From contig NW_026570221.1 in the NCBI RefSeq assembly GCF_019649055.1, positions 1,550,001-1,614,000 of the forward strand: a stretch of DNA of 64,000 bases, given 5' to 3'. The notes beneath the pieces are model-generated. The model was not told the origin of the DNA, made no database searches, and saw only the letters and a list, made by a program, of their open reading frames with translations. This stretch comes from Paramacrobiotus metropolitanus. Its lineage: Eukaryota; Tardigrada; Eutardigrada; Parachela; Macrobiotidae. Made by a program: the position numbers and the translations under genes. Of this stretch, positions 28,620 to 39,825 are shown one piece after another; the first letter of the stretch is position 1; each line of letters opens with the position of its first letter.

Positions 28620-29664
28620 GTTGTCTGTGTAATCCGTTGCTGTATTATCCGGTCCGGAAAACTAAGAGCACCTCAATAGAAGTGCTCGTAAAAAACTGCA
28701 AATCCCAACGTGAGCCTAATTAAGAATTTGTTCAACATTGGCCTGTATGTATTGTACAACAGTACAACTACCGTAGTTTATTGACGATTAACCACTTATC
28801 AACGATTTCAATATTTCGCGCTTACAAATATATCACGTCCAAAGACGTGCAATACTATTATCCAAATACTGCTAAGAGAAAATGGAGAATTTGCACAAAA
28901 TTACTGTACCACTTGCTTGCGCTTCGCTCTTTAACCAGTTAATAAAAGTAATTTACATAAATAAAAGTGAAATACATAAAATTAATCCACACAGACTACT
29001 GATTTTGAGCACACTACTGTACCCTTTCTACTCAATTATTTATTTATTTATTCTGTTATGAAATCAAAAGCAGATTCGTGATGGCGTTTAACACTGGAAT
29101 AAAATAAACTAATCTTTCTAAATCTACCTACCATGTATAAAATTTCCATTGAACAGTCAATAGTGTTTTCAATCTACAGATGTAACCATTTTCCCAGCAC
29201 CCACAGGAGACGCAATAAATATCCTTCTCATTTATTGCATCACCAGAACATTCATTTCAAAAATAATAACAAAATACCCGTAGTAACAGCATCATCCTGA
29301 TAGGCGACACGCATGAAGCCTCGAAAAAAAGCTGTAAGTAATAATTAAAATAAAACAAAATCAAATTAGTTTACCTCACTGGGGTTAGGAAAACTTCCAA
29401 AAATATCCAACAATATCAGTGCATGCAAACAGGCAACAACAGGCACACGGCGAATCAATCACACATCACAAGAATGCAGTGATCCTGTGCTTTTCGCGTG
29501 CAGCACCAGAGAACAGCAATCAAAGATCACTATTATTCATGTTCTGGTGTGTACGGCCGGAAGATGCGATGTCTTCGGTTGGGCAGAAGGGAACGGTGGC
29601 AGACTGAATAAACGCAGCACCGCTGCAGCTAAAAAACCTGTAGAAAAACATAATGATCAAGTCA
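28620..29664. other. Intergenic, AT-rich
   Basis: No gene supported. It includes a TTTA-rich stretch near 29037-29060 and several AATAAA-like strings. Confidence 0.5.
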
Positions 29665-29946
29665 TCAAGTACTGCGTTTTGCTACTGAGAAAAATCCGCT
29701 AGAAAGGGGAGAAATGCGTAGATTAGGAATCGAAGCAACCGTACCAGCTCCAAGGAATCGCGATGCAATCCGATAAGTGCGAGTGGTTCCCTTCTCCGTG
29801 TGCGCGAGATATAACACGTAGAGACCCACAGCGGATAGGGCACTGGCTCCTGTTAGACGGCAGGACAGACAATCGACAGAGGATTGCAACTTTTCTTGCT
29901 CGGAGGGGGAGAGTTTCTCGCTCTTGCTATTGGCACTTTGCATCAT
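29665..29946 (-). CDS. Small two-helix membrane protein, DMAC1-like
   Basis: From tandem ATGs at 29946/29943 to a stop at 29665, about 93 residues. An N-terminal acidic/polar part (KLSPSEQEKLQSSVD) precedes DCLSCRLTGASALSAVGLYV and a second hydrophobic stretch. The C-x2-C-R-hhSGxG pattern followed by a helix ending in Y is what I remember of DMAC1 (DUF4536), a mitochondrial inner-membrane factor for complex I distal-arm assembly. The match is short, so the family call is tentative. The C-terminus may be changed by splicing at a gtacgg donor around 29739. The longer frame up to 29997 probably starts too early. Confidence 0.5.
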   Translation of the reverse strand: MMQSANSKSEKLSPSEQEKLQSSVDCLSCRLTGASALSAVGLYVLYLAHTEKGTTRTYRIASRFLGAGTVASIPNLRISPLSSGFFSVAKRST

Positions 29947-31250
29947 CGTAATCAAAAGGCACCAGCATTTACCAAGCTCAAAGATTAAAACCAACACTCA
30001 AAAACATTCGGGATACCTAAGCAGGCTAAGCGTAAAAATAAAAACTCAAAAGTCAAAATGATTGAATGTTCTAAAACACCGAAGTCCGAAACAGACTGTA
30101 AAAAAATCAAAGAGAACAAATCAAAAAATAAAAATTCTGGAAAAGCTAACAAAAGTACTTAAAAAGTTAAACAAGTTAATAAAGTGTTTGCGATACAAAA
30201 CAGAGTTTGTTTTGCAAAATTGCAAAGTTTTCATGTGGCAAGGAAAACTGGTTTCCGGTTCCACTGCAGCATCACCAATGGAATGCCCAACCGGATACCC
30301 GTAATGGGATTCCAGTCTGTGCTGTAATCCCGCCCAAGTACGTACATTTTTTTATGCCAACAAGTAAACGCTGTATACGCCAATTCTTAGTTCTCTCTTT
30401 TGATTTTACAGCTATTTCTTTATTTCTTTTTGTTTATCCGTAATCTTTTCGGTTTCTGTTTGCAACATTTGAGTGAGGAAATTATTAGTGAGCTGTGTAT
30501 AATGCAAATCTTACCGCGCAGCCGGATTGCAGGGCAGACTAGCGGTCCGGCATAGACGGAATGTTCGTATCAAGTAGGGATTCCGCGGAATCATCATTCC
30601 TTTACGACTGTTTACATTACAATGACAATTCTCGTAAATCTGGAATACTGCTGTGCCATACAGCCAGATTCCTTTAATGTCAAATTAATATTTAATGGAC
30701 ATGTTAGTTGTGTGACTTGTTTCCAAATTTTTATGCTGTATCATGCAATGCAGCAAAAGGTGAAACTCCGTTAGACACGGTGCGGCAACTGTCCGTAGCA
30801 TAACACGACTGTTGGCCGATTGCGTTCTTCGTGTCATAGCGTTAACGTTAATCCTACTACAAGCGAGACTGCAGAAATCTTATACCGCCGCAAGTCAAAT
30901 TCACGAAAACGCGTTTTTCTGTGAAGCAGCACTTTTTCTGCCGATATATGCCAGAAATACTAGAAAGTGCGATTCGGCATTATTGTAGTATAGTACTACA
31001 TATTAAACCGAACATTCCGCAATCCGCATTCGTACCGTGTATCCACCGCGAAGACTGAGCAGTATTTATTTGGACGTAAAGAATGCATTCGCGCTGATCA
31101 CGTCAAGTCACAACAAACAAGTTGCATGAGTATTGCATTTAACTTACAAAACTTTTCTCCAGTTTCACCAGGTTAACACATTTTTTTAATTCGATCTCTG
31201 ATTAAGTTGTGGCTCCAGCTTTGCATACTTTTGATGGGATTTGTGTTCCG
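29947..31250. other. Intergenic, AT-rich
   Basis: No gene supported. Lys-rich frames near 30062-30300 look like AT-rich noise. Confidence 0.5.
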
Positions 31251-32802
31251 ATGGCTTTGAAAGTGATATTTTCCGCTGTCGCTGCGCAGGATCCGTCGCG
31301 CACTTCACCATTAGCCATATCGTGTACTGCGAACAATAACCCATTGACCGAGCTGAGTCTCTACCGGTCACGTGCGCCTGTTACCGGGGAAGGAAGTGCA
31401 CTCCGCGATAAACCGTTTCGGAAAGCGGTTTTTGTTCTGGGATTATTTGGTGGAATTTTCAATTTTCTATGTGCAATCGCCGGAATTGTCATCTTGAGCA
31501 TATATTTACGTAAGCCCGGAATTGTAGAAAGTGTTAACCTCATATTATAACTCATTTTTGGTGTGAACAGCCAGATCACAGAACCGTTCATACATGTCAT
31601 GTACTTCAGTTATTTTTAAGTTCTTACGAAATATGAATGATGCAATAACAAATTATAGGGAGTATATGTATTGTAAAATGTAAAGCAAGATAAGTAATTC
31701 ACAACTGTTACGGTCATAAATTTCTGATAAGGACGAATATTTTGGAAATTGAAAGAATGATAACATACGTGCACGAGATCGCTTCCGTGTAATTTTCCTA
31801 CCATTTCAAAACATTTCGCTTCCGTGTAATTTTCCTACCATTTTCCATTTAATTAAAGGATTTGCAGTTACAAAATTTACAATAACATTGTGGTTGCAGT
31901 GTATATATAAATTGCAAACGCCACGTGTTTGTGCACACGTGAACAGATAGTACTCGTAGATAATAATATCAATCTTTACGTGCGGCACTTAAGCAGACTT
32001 TATTGATATTGTTGTGTTTGCACGCTGTGATCTTGTAGTACTTGTACAAGACTGCTGTAAAGACATGGTACACACTTAAATGTGCCTACGTACGATACGC
32101 GGTTTATAACCATTTGACGGCCAGTTCTAATTACTTTAAAGATCAAAGAGATGCAAATGTTGATACACCCGAAATAATTATGAATAATTTTATGTGTTTG
32201 CAGCATACACCATCACGTTAGCCGTTCTCACAGCCTGGCTCATCCTGGCCTCCATACTGTCCATCTCCACCGGCCTCTCGCTGGCCAAAGCCCTCGGTTT
32301 CCCACCGGCCACACCCAACCGCGACTTCCGCCTCGATTATCTGCTGCGTTTCGCTGCCCTCGTCAGCACCCTGTCCATTCTCGTGGGCACGGCCGCCTTC
32401 CTCCACGGGCTCATCTTATTACTGCAGATGACCCACCAGTCACTGGCCCGCGATGATACTGAAGAGCTCATCGAACAGATGGACTCCATGGGTCTATACG
32501 ATGTGGCCGAAGCGGTCCAGAATCAGACAAAAAAGAACCGGCAAGTAGCCGGGTCATCCAGTACCGCCGTGGGGCTTGTCGCTTTCCTCATCAACATGGT
32601 CGCTTTGTCGGTGGTGTGGAAATCGAGGAGAACGGCGCGGGATGAACGCCGGAATCGTGCGGAGGATATCGGGGTCAGTGTTATTGGGATGCCGGACAAT
32701 GTTCCGCCACCGCCTACGTATGCCGCGGCAATAGCCAATAGTGGAGCGGAAACGCCGATATATCCGATGCCGGAGCCTCCACCACGCTACACCGCCTCGT
32801 GA
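31251..32802 (+). CDS. Four-helix membrane protein with Pro-rich tail
   Basis: Two exons (31251-31509 and 32204-32802, TGA) give 285 residues. A polar N-terminus is followed by helix 1 (AVFVLGLFGGIFNFLCAIAG). In exon 2 come helix 2 (AVLTAWLILASILSI), helix 3 (FAALVSTLSILVGTAAFLHG), an acidic loop (DDTEELIEQMD), helix 4 (AVGLVAFLINMVALSVV), a basic stop-transfer (KSRRTARDERR) and a cytoplasmic tail with PPPPTYAAA and PEPPPRYTAS. The two P-P-x-Y-like motifs could bind WW domains of Nedd4-type ligases (inference). Layout resembles MARVEL or other tetraspan-like proteins. A shorter four-helix protein with the same single phase-1 intron lies at 35239-37024, suggesting distant paralogy. Exon 2 is markedly GC-richer than its surroundings. 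Confidence 0.7.
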
Positions 32803-33204
32803 TTTTTTTATAAACACGCAATACTGTATTGCTGTATTTAAAATGAGACACACAAATCTGCAACCATGAAGCTACAGTATACTGTATACTAACCTGGCTA
32901 ACTTAAGCATTTATTTGCGGGAGCAATTGTAAAAATGACTTTCTTATGGGATACAAAGTACATTGTGATTTTTTATATGAGATTAATATTTTTATTTGCT
33001 TATCGAAGTGGAATAGCTGTATGGTGTACAGTTACGCAATGAAGCTTGTTTCTGAAGAATGCATGTCACAGGCATGAAAGCTATAAAATTACTTCGGCAA
33101 CATTTATAAGCCGCACCATAAAATTACCAAAGCCACAAATCAACCTCTTTGTTTTTAACCATAAGACTGAAGGTGGACGAATTATCGGTACTCGTACATT
33201 ATAC

Positions 33205-33444
33205 CCCGGTTCTATGGCAAGCAATTTTTTGACGTGCTTTAGACATCGTCGGAGCACAACACGCCGTCTTTAGAACGGCATGTTTCAGTATACTTATGGA
33301 GCTCCTTTTTATGTACATTTTCACGTCTAAAATACTTGATCTACGGAACTATATTATGGCTTTTTGAAACTCAAAAAACACCCATCCAAAGGACATCTTT
33401 TGGATGAAGAATACATGGGCGCTTTTTTCGCGAGTAGAACCGGG
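33205..33444. mobile_element. MITE, 240 bp, TIR CCCGGTTCTA
   Basis: Begins CCCGGTTCTATGGC and ends GAGTAGAACCGGG, a 10-bp terminal inverted repeat flanked by TA on both sides. An opposite-orientation copy lies at 33750-34187. No coding capacity. Confidence 0.8.
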
Positions 33445-33749
33445 TACGAGAACAAGCTAGTCGCAGTACAATGCATCGCTATGCCTATGTACTTGTACTG
33501 TATATTTATATCCAACAATTAATTATAAGTGGACTACATGAAGCCAATAAAATTTACGATCAACACGCGGAATATACCGGAAATCTAGGAAAATCACCAA
33601 TGTGTTACCTGAAGGCGTAACTACACGGTCAGTATTAGATCTTTTTGTACTATAGTCTGCAGCATCATGAAATGTCGTCAATTCTTCTGCTGCGCCACTG
33701 AGTACGGTACAAATAGTGGTGCATCAAGTCTGGAAAACTTTCTCAGCTT

Positions 33750-34187
33750 CCCGGTTCTATTCGAGAAAAAAGCGCCCATGTCTTCTTATCCAAAAGATGT
33801 CCTTTGGATGGTTGTTTTTTGAGTTTCAAAAAGCCATAATATAGTTACGCAGATCATGTATTTTAGACGTGAAAATGTACATAAAAAGGGGCTCCATAAG
33901 TGCTGTATCCTAACCCTGCACTTGAAGGAAATTTGTACAGTGCAGCCACACGTACTTGTACGACCGCATTCACCATTCACATACGCGGCTTGCAGCTCGT
34001 GCATGTTAGAACGTGAATTGGCTGAACTTTTATCCGGCTATACAGCACCGTGCCGCTCATAGCGTACAAATTTCCTTCAAGTGCAGGGTTAGGATACAGT
34101 ATACTGAAACATGCCGTTCTAAAGACGGCGTGTTGTGCTCCGACGATGTCTAAAGCACGTCAAAAAATTGCTCGCCGTAGAACCGGG
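33750..34187. mobile_element. Inverted second copy of the 240-bp MITE, split by another MITE
   Basis: The reverse complement of 33205-33444 with few differences (239 bp without the insertion). It starts CCCGGTTCTATTCG and ends GTAGAACCGGG. CTT flanks both ends. The insertion at 33903-34099 lies between ccataag and tatactg, which are contiguous in the intact copy. Confidence 0.82.
33903..34099. mobile_element. Nested MITE, 197 bp, with perfect 36-bp TIRs
   Basis: Starts CTGTATCCTAACCCTGCACT and ends with its exact inverse; the match extends over 36 bp. Comparison with the uninterrupted copy at 33205 shows insertion at a TA, now TG on the left and TA on the right. This suggests a Tc1/mariner-type TA duplication with one mutated side. 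Confidence 0.85.
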
Positions 34188-34338
34188 CTTCCTGTTAAAG
34201 CTTCTTTAATCTGATACGGATACGAGAAAAGTAACAAATCAACTGCGTCTTCCGGTTTGTTACCTCCATGATTATGATCGATATACTACGTACCGGTATT
34301 ACAAATATGTATCAGTTACAAATAAATTAAAGAATCTA

Positions 34339-34701
34339 TCACGTTATTGGCACACAAACGCAATTAATTGGGCATAGGTTAGGTCGTATGCATGCCGGGT
34401 CACTGGTACAATTGCATTTAAAAGATAATCCAAGCGCAACATCCCACCATCTCTGGTCTATGATCTGTCCGGCGCTAATATAATGTAAATCTATAGATGA
34501 ATATTGAACTTTTACGGGATGCTCGTTATTGTTTACCCATGACAAAGCTTTATGCCATGGAGCCAAAACTGGGTCGCAAATGCGTTCACCGTGTAAACGA
34601 CCTTCGATTCCACCCAATTGGCTTCTCCACACGGTAAGTGTCATCTTCCATAAAACTGGATCAATTTTTTCCCAGACATTGTCGATCGTCCCATAATGCA
34701 T
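34339..34701 (-). CDS. Hypothetical protein, 120 codons
   Basis: An open minus-strand frame from ATG 34701 to a stop at 34339. It is Trp-rich (VWEKIDPVLWKMTLTVWRSQ) and ends with a Cys cluster (CNCTSDPACIRPNLCP). A TTAAATA element lies about 10 bp before the ATG in transcription order, which is close for a TATA box. No family is recognised and it may be chance. Confidence 0.25.
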   Translation of the reverse strand: MHYGTIDNVWEKIDPVLWKMTLTVWRSQLGGIEGRLHGERICDPVLAPWHKALSWVNNNEHPVKVQYSSIDLHYISAGQIIDQRWWDVALGLSFKCNCTSDPACIRPNLCPINCVCVPIT

Positions 34702-35238
34702 ATCCCGTGTATTTAAGCCACAAACAACAAGGAATACAGGGAAGCGCGGGACACATGCATCCGTCGGCAGGAACTAGCAAGGACAATATTTACACAGTGT
34801 GACAAGTTCATTCCCAACAGCAACCGGCGAGTCTTGGGTCCGAAGCAGCGTAATCGCGCGGTGTGTATTTTTAGTGCTGCTTGCCGCAACTATCTTACAC
34901 ATACATATGTATATATGCATCCTTAATGCCACCGCTTCCGGCTTATCATCATCTGTCGCTGATCCAGCTGGATGTGGACGTGTAATACATGTGCGACTCA
35001 TCATCATCCCAAGTCAGCTGGTTAACATTTCCAACGCATTACACAAATCGGACTTGGATCGGAAAAGTGCCGACTGGGCAGTTGGCTTAAAGTTGTGTGT
35101 TTGTTGTTGAGCGCGATGGTGATGAGAGAGGATGTGCCGGTGTTGAATGTTTAATGCTGTTAATGATGCTGTCGATGGATCAGATGGGACGGATCCGGCA
35201 TTACATGTATCGTTGATAATTTATGAGAGGATATCAAA

Positions 35239-37024
35239 ATGTCGTCGGAAACGATGGAGTTTTTACCGTTGCGGCGGAATTCTTCCCAGAGAAGTATGGC
35301 CATTGCCAACTATTTCCGTAAACTGGGATACGGGCATATTTTGTTGGGATGTCTTGCAGTCAGCCTGCAAATTGCCGGTAAGTTTTTTACATCTGACAAT
35401 ATCGCAGTGACAAATGACCTACTCTATACCATAAGGAAAGTTATTTATCCGGAAGGTCTCAGCTGTATCACACAGTTGACGTGAGAGGCGTAGTTACATT
35501 TGTTCTTTTTATGTAACATTGTCAAAATTTTGTAAAATTCTGTTATAGCATATGTGTGTATTATAGCATTTTTTAAAATTCGTAGACGCTGTATATTATA
35601 TATCTGTATTTACTCTATTTTTAAAAAAAAGATTTGCTTAACTCCATCTAGTGCTTTACTGCCATTTTGCCGTTTATACATTCTTTACGCTAGGCGTTTT
35701 CTGACTAATTGAGTTTCCTGGACATCCCATATTTGTTTACACCATGATCTCGTTTCATCGAAAACGCATACAGATACTTACTCTGCAGTCTGCATAACAT
35801 ATTTCTGCCACCAGCAGATCATTTTCCATCCCGGACTGCCAAAACTTTCATGCATTTCAACTACTGCACTTTGTTGATGCCGGCAGTAATTACGAAAAGT
35901 GCGATAGAGTTTCCCCGCTAAAAATTCCCTGTTAAACGTCATTTTGCCGGTCGATCTTTACAATGCAATTTACGTTAGACAAATACAATCAAGCCGTTTC
36001 GGCGGCTTCGCCCACACACATCGCGCGTATTACGTAAGACCGTAAAAGAAAAGCGACTTAAATTTGCATATCCATGCAATCCCAGGGGATCAACTTTCAC
36101 TTGTGATAATCGATTATCACCATACAATTCAGCTATTAGCGTCTGTAAGAATAACGCGAGCACATGTTTCGTTTTTAATGCTAACTAATTTTAAATTGTG
36201 ATAAATATATACTATTTACTAGATTTATTAATTTCTTTGAGGGAGTGTTGTTTATTTTTATAAAATAAACTTCAGTCAGTACTTGAGGTAAATTGCTCGA
36301 CGAAACTAGCAACAGATATGATTTGTTTAATACTTTTATTATTATTTGAACTTTTATTTGTTTAATATGATAACTTCTTTTATACTTGTACTGCTCTCAA
36401 ATACATAGTAACTGGATATTATGCTTAGTTAATCTCTTAACATTTTTCGGTAAAAAGGATTAATTCGTCAACTGTAAAATTGCGAACATTTATGAAATCT
36501 GTTAGGTGCAGCAAATGCTCTGACGTATTTAATCAACACGATCTGAGTGAAAGGGAGCTGTAACGGTGTCATCCCGATACCTGATAATATCATGATTGTT
36601 TTGATTGACAGTAACGGTGATGGCCTGTTTATACTATGGATTGTACGCTTGGAACTGGGATGCCCCGACCCTAGCCAAGAGTTCCATGGGCATCTGCTCC
36701 GGCACCGTGGCCATTATCCTGGGCGCCCTGCAGATCGATGCCGGTGCCATCCTCCGCAAATCATCCCGCGCCAACGTCGATGACCGGTTCTGTGCCATTA
36801 AAATGCTGAACTGTTTGTCGGCACTGTTTGCTCTGCTGGTGCTGGGCATAAGTGTGTACCTTTTGTACATTCTCATGCAGTGGCTGAATGTGGAGGACGA
36901 AATGTACCGGCGCTTTCAGAACGGTCCCGTGGCCGTGGGCGTGGTGCTCAATAGTGCGCAGGGGTTGGTGGCCGTACTGGAAGTGGTGCTATCCATTCTT
37001 GGAGTGGCCATGCGTGATTTCTGA
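35239..37024 (+). CDS. Four-helix membrane protein, short form
   Basis: Two exons (35239-35377 and 36612-37024, TGA) give 183 residues. Helix 1 lies in exon 1 (HILLGCLAVSLQIAG). Exon 2 holds helix 2 (SGTVAIILGALQIDAGAIL), helix 3 (LSALFALLVLGISVYLLYIL) and helix 4 (GLVAVLEVVLSILGVAM), with the stop right after helix 4. The layout is MS4A/tetraspan-like, but no family signature is visible. The single intron is phase 1 after helix 1, as in the protein at 31251. The intron is about 1.2 kb, long for this window, AT-rich, and contains nothing I recognise. Confidence 0.65.
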
Positions 37025-37805
37025 GGAACGGAAGATGTGCGCGCATCCTCTTGAATCTTTAACAAGTTGTGATCAATGATTTATGATACTCGCTATACGT
37101 GGATGCTTTATTTTAAGACAGTGGTGAATCTTGCGTTTGTACAAAGAAAAATACTTATTCATATCGCTGACCTTTCTGATTACTTGTACGTATACGTATA
37201 CACTCGTACATCAGTGCAATATCGACACAGCTGTTTAAACGTACTTACTTAATTACCGTAAGTAAGTACACCAATTTCTGCTTGAACACCCCTTGGCGGA
37301 ATTACAGCACTTGCACAAAATTACACTTCATTAATTTTTAATGCATATCAGTGTATGCAAATCTTGTCGGGCTGGAGTACGGCAAACGAAATAATTTTAT
37401 AACGTCAGACTTTAAAAATGCGCCTTCCAATGAATACAGTAAGCGTTTTGCCTTAAACAAGATTCAGCGAAATAGAACATATTGCGGAAAGAAGGCTTGC
37501 AGACTACGTATTCACGCTTTTTAATCGCTAATTAACGCTGATCGACACGCGCACGCGCTGATTTATTACAAGAAGACATAATTTTGCAAAGAACAATAAA
37601 CGGCAAACAATAAACAAAGTATTCGGCAATAAACATCAAAGCAAAAAAAAGTGCACTTTGCGAACAGTTCGTGTTCACAAGATCGAGGCACCCGGCCTAG
37701 TCTAATCTTGTACAGATAAATTAAAATTTGCCGACTATTATATAATACAAATTCCTCACTAAAAGGTGTAGTTCCGCTGCCAAAATATCTTTACTGCACT
37801 GTAAA
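37025..37805. other. Intergenic between convergent genes
   Basis: No gene supported; AT-rich 3' flanks of the four-helix gene (+) and the GH16-type gene (-). Confidence 0.5.
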
Positions 37806-38564
37806 CTAATAGGGAGTGAACTGGAAGGAGTGGATGACAATTTCCAGTTCCTGTCCGTTACTGGGTGCCAAGCCATTAAATAACCACAGATTAATCATTG
37901 CCGGCATGGGACTCTGTGGTACATCCACCGCATTGGCAGGAGCAAACGTCCAGCTGACATACTCATTCAGCCGGTTGTTATTCTGATGCCCGTGCTGTCC
38001 ACTGAACAAAATATTATTACTCCGCCACGCAAACGACTGCGTCGTATACGTCCCCGACAACGCCAAATCAAACTGATAGGACGTCTGCGGCCGACCGGCC
38101 ACGGAAGGGTACACGGTAAAACTCGCCGGTTTCCCGTTAGCATAGCCCCATTTGGCATATTCAATGTCGATCTCATTGGTCCGATCGGGACCGACATCGG
38201 GCGGCGGATAGTTGAATAAACCCAGCACAATGTTCTGATCCAGCCGGTCGATGGGACCTTCAATCTGGAACTGGTAGCGGCCGAAGCCCAGCCGTTGGAT
38301 GGTGGCTACTTCCGCACAATACCAGCGTCCATTGCGCTGGGTGATTTTCAGATGGAGGCGACCTTGGTCGTCCAGGAAGGCGTTGTTCTCGTCCCAGTTG
38401 TTTGGTCCCGGACTGGTTCCGGTCTGGCTGCTGCGCACCGACCATTCTCTACCGGAAAAGGTCAGCGTTTTGCCATGGACGCTTTCGCTCAGTAAAATAA
38501 AAGCAAAGGAAATCGCTACCGCTTCAAGCAAACTGTTTGCAGCGAACCGGCTTGAGTATGCCAT
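37806..38564 (-). CDS. Secreted glycoside hydrolase family 16-type protein, intronless
   Basis: A single 252-codon exon from ATG 38564 to stop 37806. A signal peptide covers about residues 1-31. The rest is a concanavalin-like fold: LTFSGREWSVR, WDENNAFLDDQGRLHLKI, an FGRYQFQIEGP strand, then NEIDIEYAKWG, where E131, D133 and E135 form the GH16 E-x-D-x-E catalytic motif. GH16 enzymes cleave beta-1,3 or mixed beta-glucans or related polysaccharides; a secreted enzyme could digest algal or bacterial walls. TTTTATAAGG lies about 30 bp upstream of the ATG. Lack of introns among intron-rich neighbours, higher GC and a compact bacterial-size domain suggest horizontal acquisition. That needs a tree; retroposition is the alternative. 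Confidence 0.78.
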   Translation of the reverse strand: MAYSSRFAANSLLEAVAISFAFILLSESVHGKTLTFSGREWSVRSSQTGTSPGPNNWDENNAFLDDQGRLHLKITQRNGRWYCAEVATIQRLGFGRYQFQIEGPIDRLDQNIVLGLFNYPPPDVGPDRTNEIDIEYAKWGYANGKPASFTVYPSVAGRPQTSYQFDLALSGTYTTQSFAWRSNNILFSGQHGHQNNNRLNEYVSWTFAPANAVDVPQSPMPAMINLWLFNGLAPSNGQELEIVIHSFQFTPY

Positions 38565-39825
38565 TTTGTGTTATTTCCGTACAAGCCTTATAAAATTTTC
38601 GTGGTGGAATAGGCTTAGTGATTTACCGGCATTATATACATAGAGTGAACTCAGACGGATGTTCGACGCGTATTCACACTATCTCGCGTAACATGTTTTA
38701 TAGTTTAGCTGGAAAATCCGAAAAATACCGGACTTGTACAACCGGTAAAAGCCTAAAAGGTAGCGACTGCTTACAGCAGCTGCATGCGTCATTTTTATCG
38801 CTTCCTTCTAATCACCACCACATGGCCGGACTTTGGACAAGAACCTTAAAAGAGATTCCATGAATGGAAGATGTTATGAATTTGTTGTGATGAGGTATCT
38901 AGCTTGTTTGTTGCTCATGCACGCCCATCTTTTGCACATTCTGGAAACCACGACGGCACTCGTCGACCGACCGGTCAGTTCGTCCGGCATCAACGTTACA
39001 AGCAGAATTATTTTTCGCGTATTATCAAACCGGGGTATTTTGTTAGCAATAAAGCTGCCAAAAATAGTTCAGTAGCTACGCAGATTAGTCTTAAACAAAT
39101 TAGATCAAGTCAACTACAATACACCAGTTGCATGTGTTTAGTGAGAAAGGTTAAGTTTGTACGTACCGTGAAAAGGATCAGTTAACCCTACGTACACGCG
39201 GTTCTGATACGGTCACCTCAAGAAAGTTTTGTTCTAACGATATCATCATATTTTGAATATTGTGGAAAGGAAAATCTTCATCAGTTTAAATAAAGGAAAC
39301 GAAGCTAATTAAGTACAGCGCGCCTTCACTACTAGAATTCGAGCCACAGTGACTCGGTAGAATGAGTTAATTAATAATGCATGTAATTGTACACTTTCCG
39401 ATATCAATGTGCCACGCACAATTTCCATTGTACGATGTACAATACTCGGTATTGTCCATGGTCTTGAACTTCGCTGTTATCACTACTATTGTTTAAAGTA
39501 AGTATAATCGCTGAATCGACGCTGATTAGAGTGTCTGCCGCTGTAAACAATGAAAGCGTAAACTTTATATATAATTATGCAGTACTTCATACGCAGTTAG
39601 AAGTGATAACCGCGCAACAATACCACATTAAAGGATTGTTAAACGTGTTTCACATTCAACTGATGCTGATAACACTATCGCGTGCTTATTGTCTCCTGTT
39701 TTTGAATCACGTTTGCCGTTTCGTGTTGTACATTGCCTTCCTCAAGCAGCAGTTGCTGTGAGCGTCAGAAATTCTTGTATACAAATATAATTCTGGAATC
39801 ATCGTCGATCATTTCAGAAACTAAA
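38565..39825. other. Intergenic, one weak secreted-type frame
   Basis: A frame at 38860-39075 starts with a signal-peptide-like segment (YLACLLLMHAHLLHILE), but nothing else supports it. Otherwise no gene seen. Confidence 0.4.

Larger units (their letters stand above)
32803..35238. other. Intergenic region holding the MITE cluster
   Basis: Besides the MITEs at 33205-34187 and one weak minus-strand frame (listed), no gene is supported. Spacer 33445-33749 between the opposed MITEs looks unique. Confidence 0.5.

Noticed and set aside
38860-39075. Short secreted-type frame
   Set aside because: Only a signal-peptide-like N-terminus; no domain, no second exon and overlapping open frames.
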